Of a stretch of 32,987 bases of DNA, positions 32,975 to 32,987 are shown in pieces (the stretch's first letter is position 1; each line of letters starts with the position of its first letter). This DNA is from an uncultured Bacteroidales bacterium. GTDB taxonomy: Bacteria > Bacteroidota > Bacteroidia > Bacteroidales > P3. The notes below the pieces were generated by a model. It saw nothing but the letters and a program-made list of their open reading frames with translations. It was not told the DNA's origin and searched no databases. The stretch lies in assembly GCA_944321735.1 (NCBI GenBank), contig CALUMK010000028.1:1-32987 (forward strand). The letters run 5' to 3'. The position numbers and the translations under genes were made by a program.

Positions 32975-32987
32975 ACTGACTGGGTTT

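Overview
The window reads as the chromosome of a member of the phylum Bacteroidetes, most likely the order Bacteroidales. The evidence is the promoter type (a TAnnTTTG -7 box, often with a TTG/TTTG element about 20 nt upstream), a carboxypeptidase-regulatory-domain TonB receptor, a secreted protein with a type IX secretion (T9SS) C-terminal sorting domain, a TPR/LuxR-type membrane regulator, and an Arm-DNA-binding integrase fragment of the Bacteroides mobile-element type. Genus cannot be decided from the sequence alone.

Layout. Positions 148-14298 hold eleven genes, all on the minus strand. In transcription order they are alaS, an M23 peptidase, a MerR regulator, lgt, a carboxypeptidase-regulatory-domain protein, a TonB receptor, a small unknown protein, prfA, pyrF, gpmA and aspS. 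Positions 14976-17969 (+) hold the yceD(DUF177)-rpmF-plsX-fabH cluster, which joins ribosome and fatty-acid/phospholipid supply. Two minus-strand genes follow: a large T9SS cargo protein (18285-21308) and a TPR/LuxR regulator (21630-23216). The rpsF-rpsR-rplI ribosomal operon (+) and a SpoU-type RNA methyltransferase (+) come next.

From 26293 the window becomes accessory. A tRNA-Pro(GGG) gene is the attachment site of an island: its last 63 nt, its terminator and about 110 bp of flank are repeated at 31174-31349. Between the copies lie an integrase reduced to its N-terminal domain, a HigB/HigA-type toxin-antitoxin pair, a broken second antitoxin, a candidate structured non-coding RNA (about 28403-28625), several unknown small proteins and a leucine-rich-repeat lipoprotein. 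No catalytic recombinase domain is visible, so the island looks immobile on its own. After the second att copy there is a lone AAA_14/DUF4143 ATPase, possibly part of a second tandem element running out of the window.

Two families of short palindromic repeats occupy the core intergenic spaces. Family A lies downstream of prfA, fabH and rplI. Its arms differ between copies but stay complementary, around a conserved centre. Family B is MITE-like, with ~24-nt terminal inverted repeats (window start, 14703-14905, 24916-25020). The island ncRNA candidate, the att architecture and these two repeat families are the parts most worth a second look.
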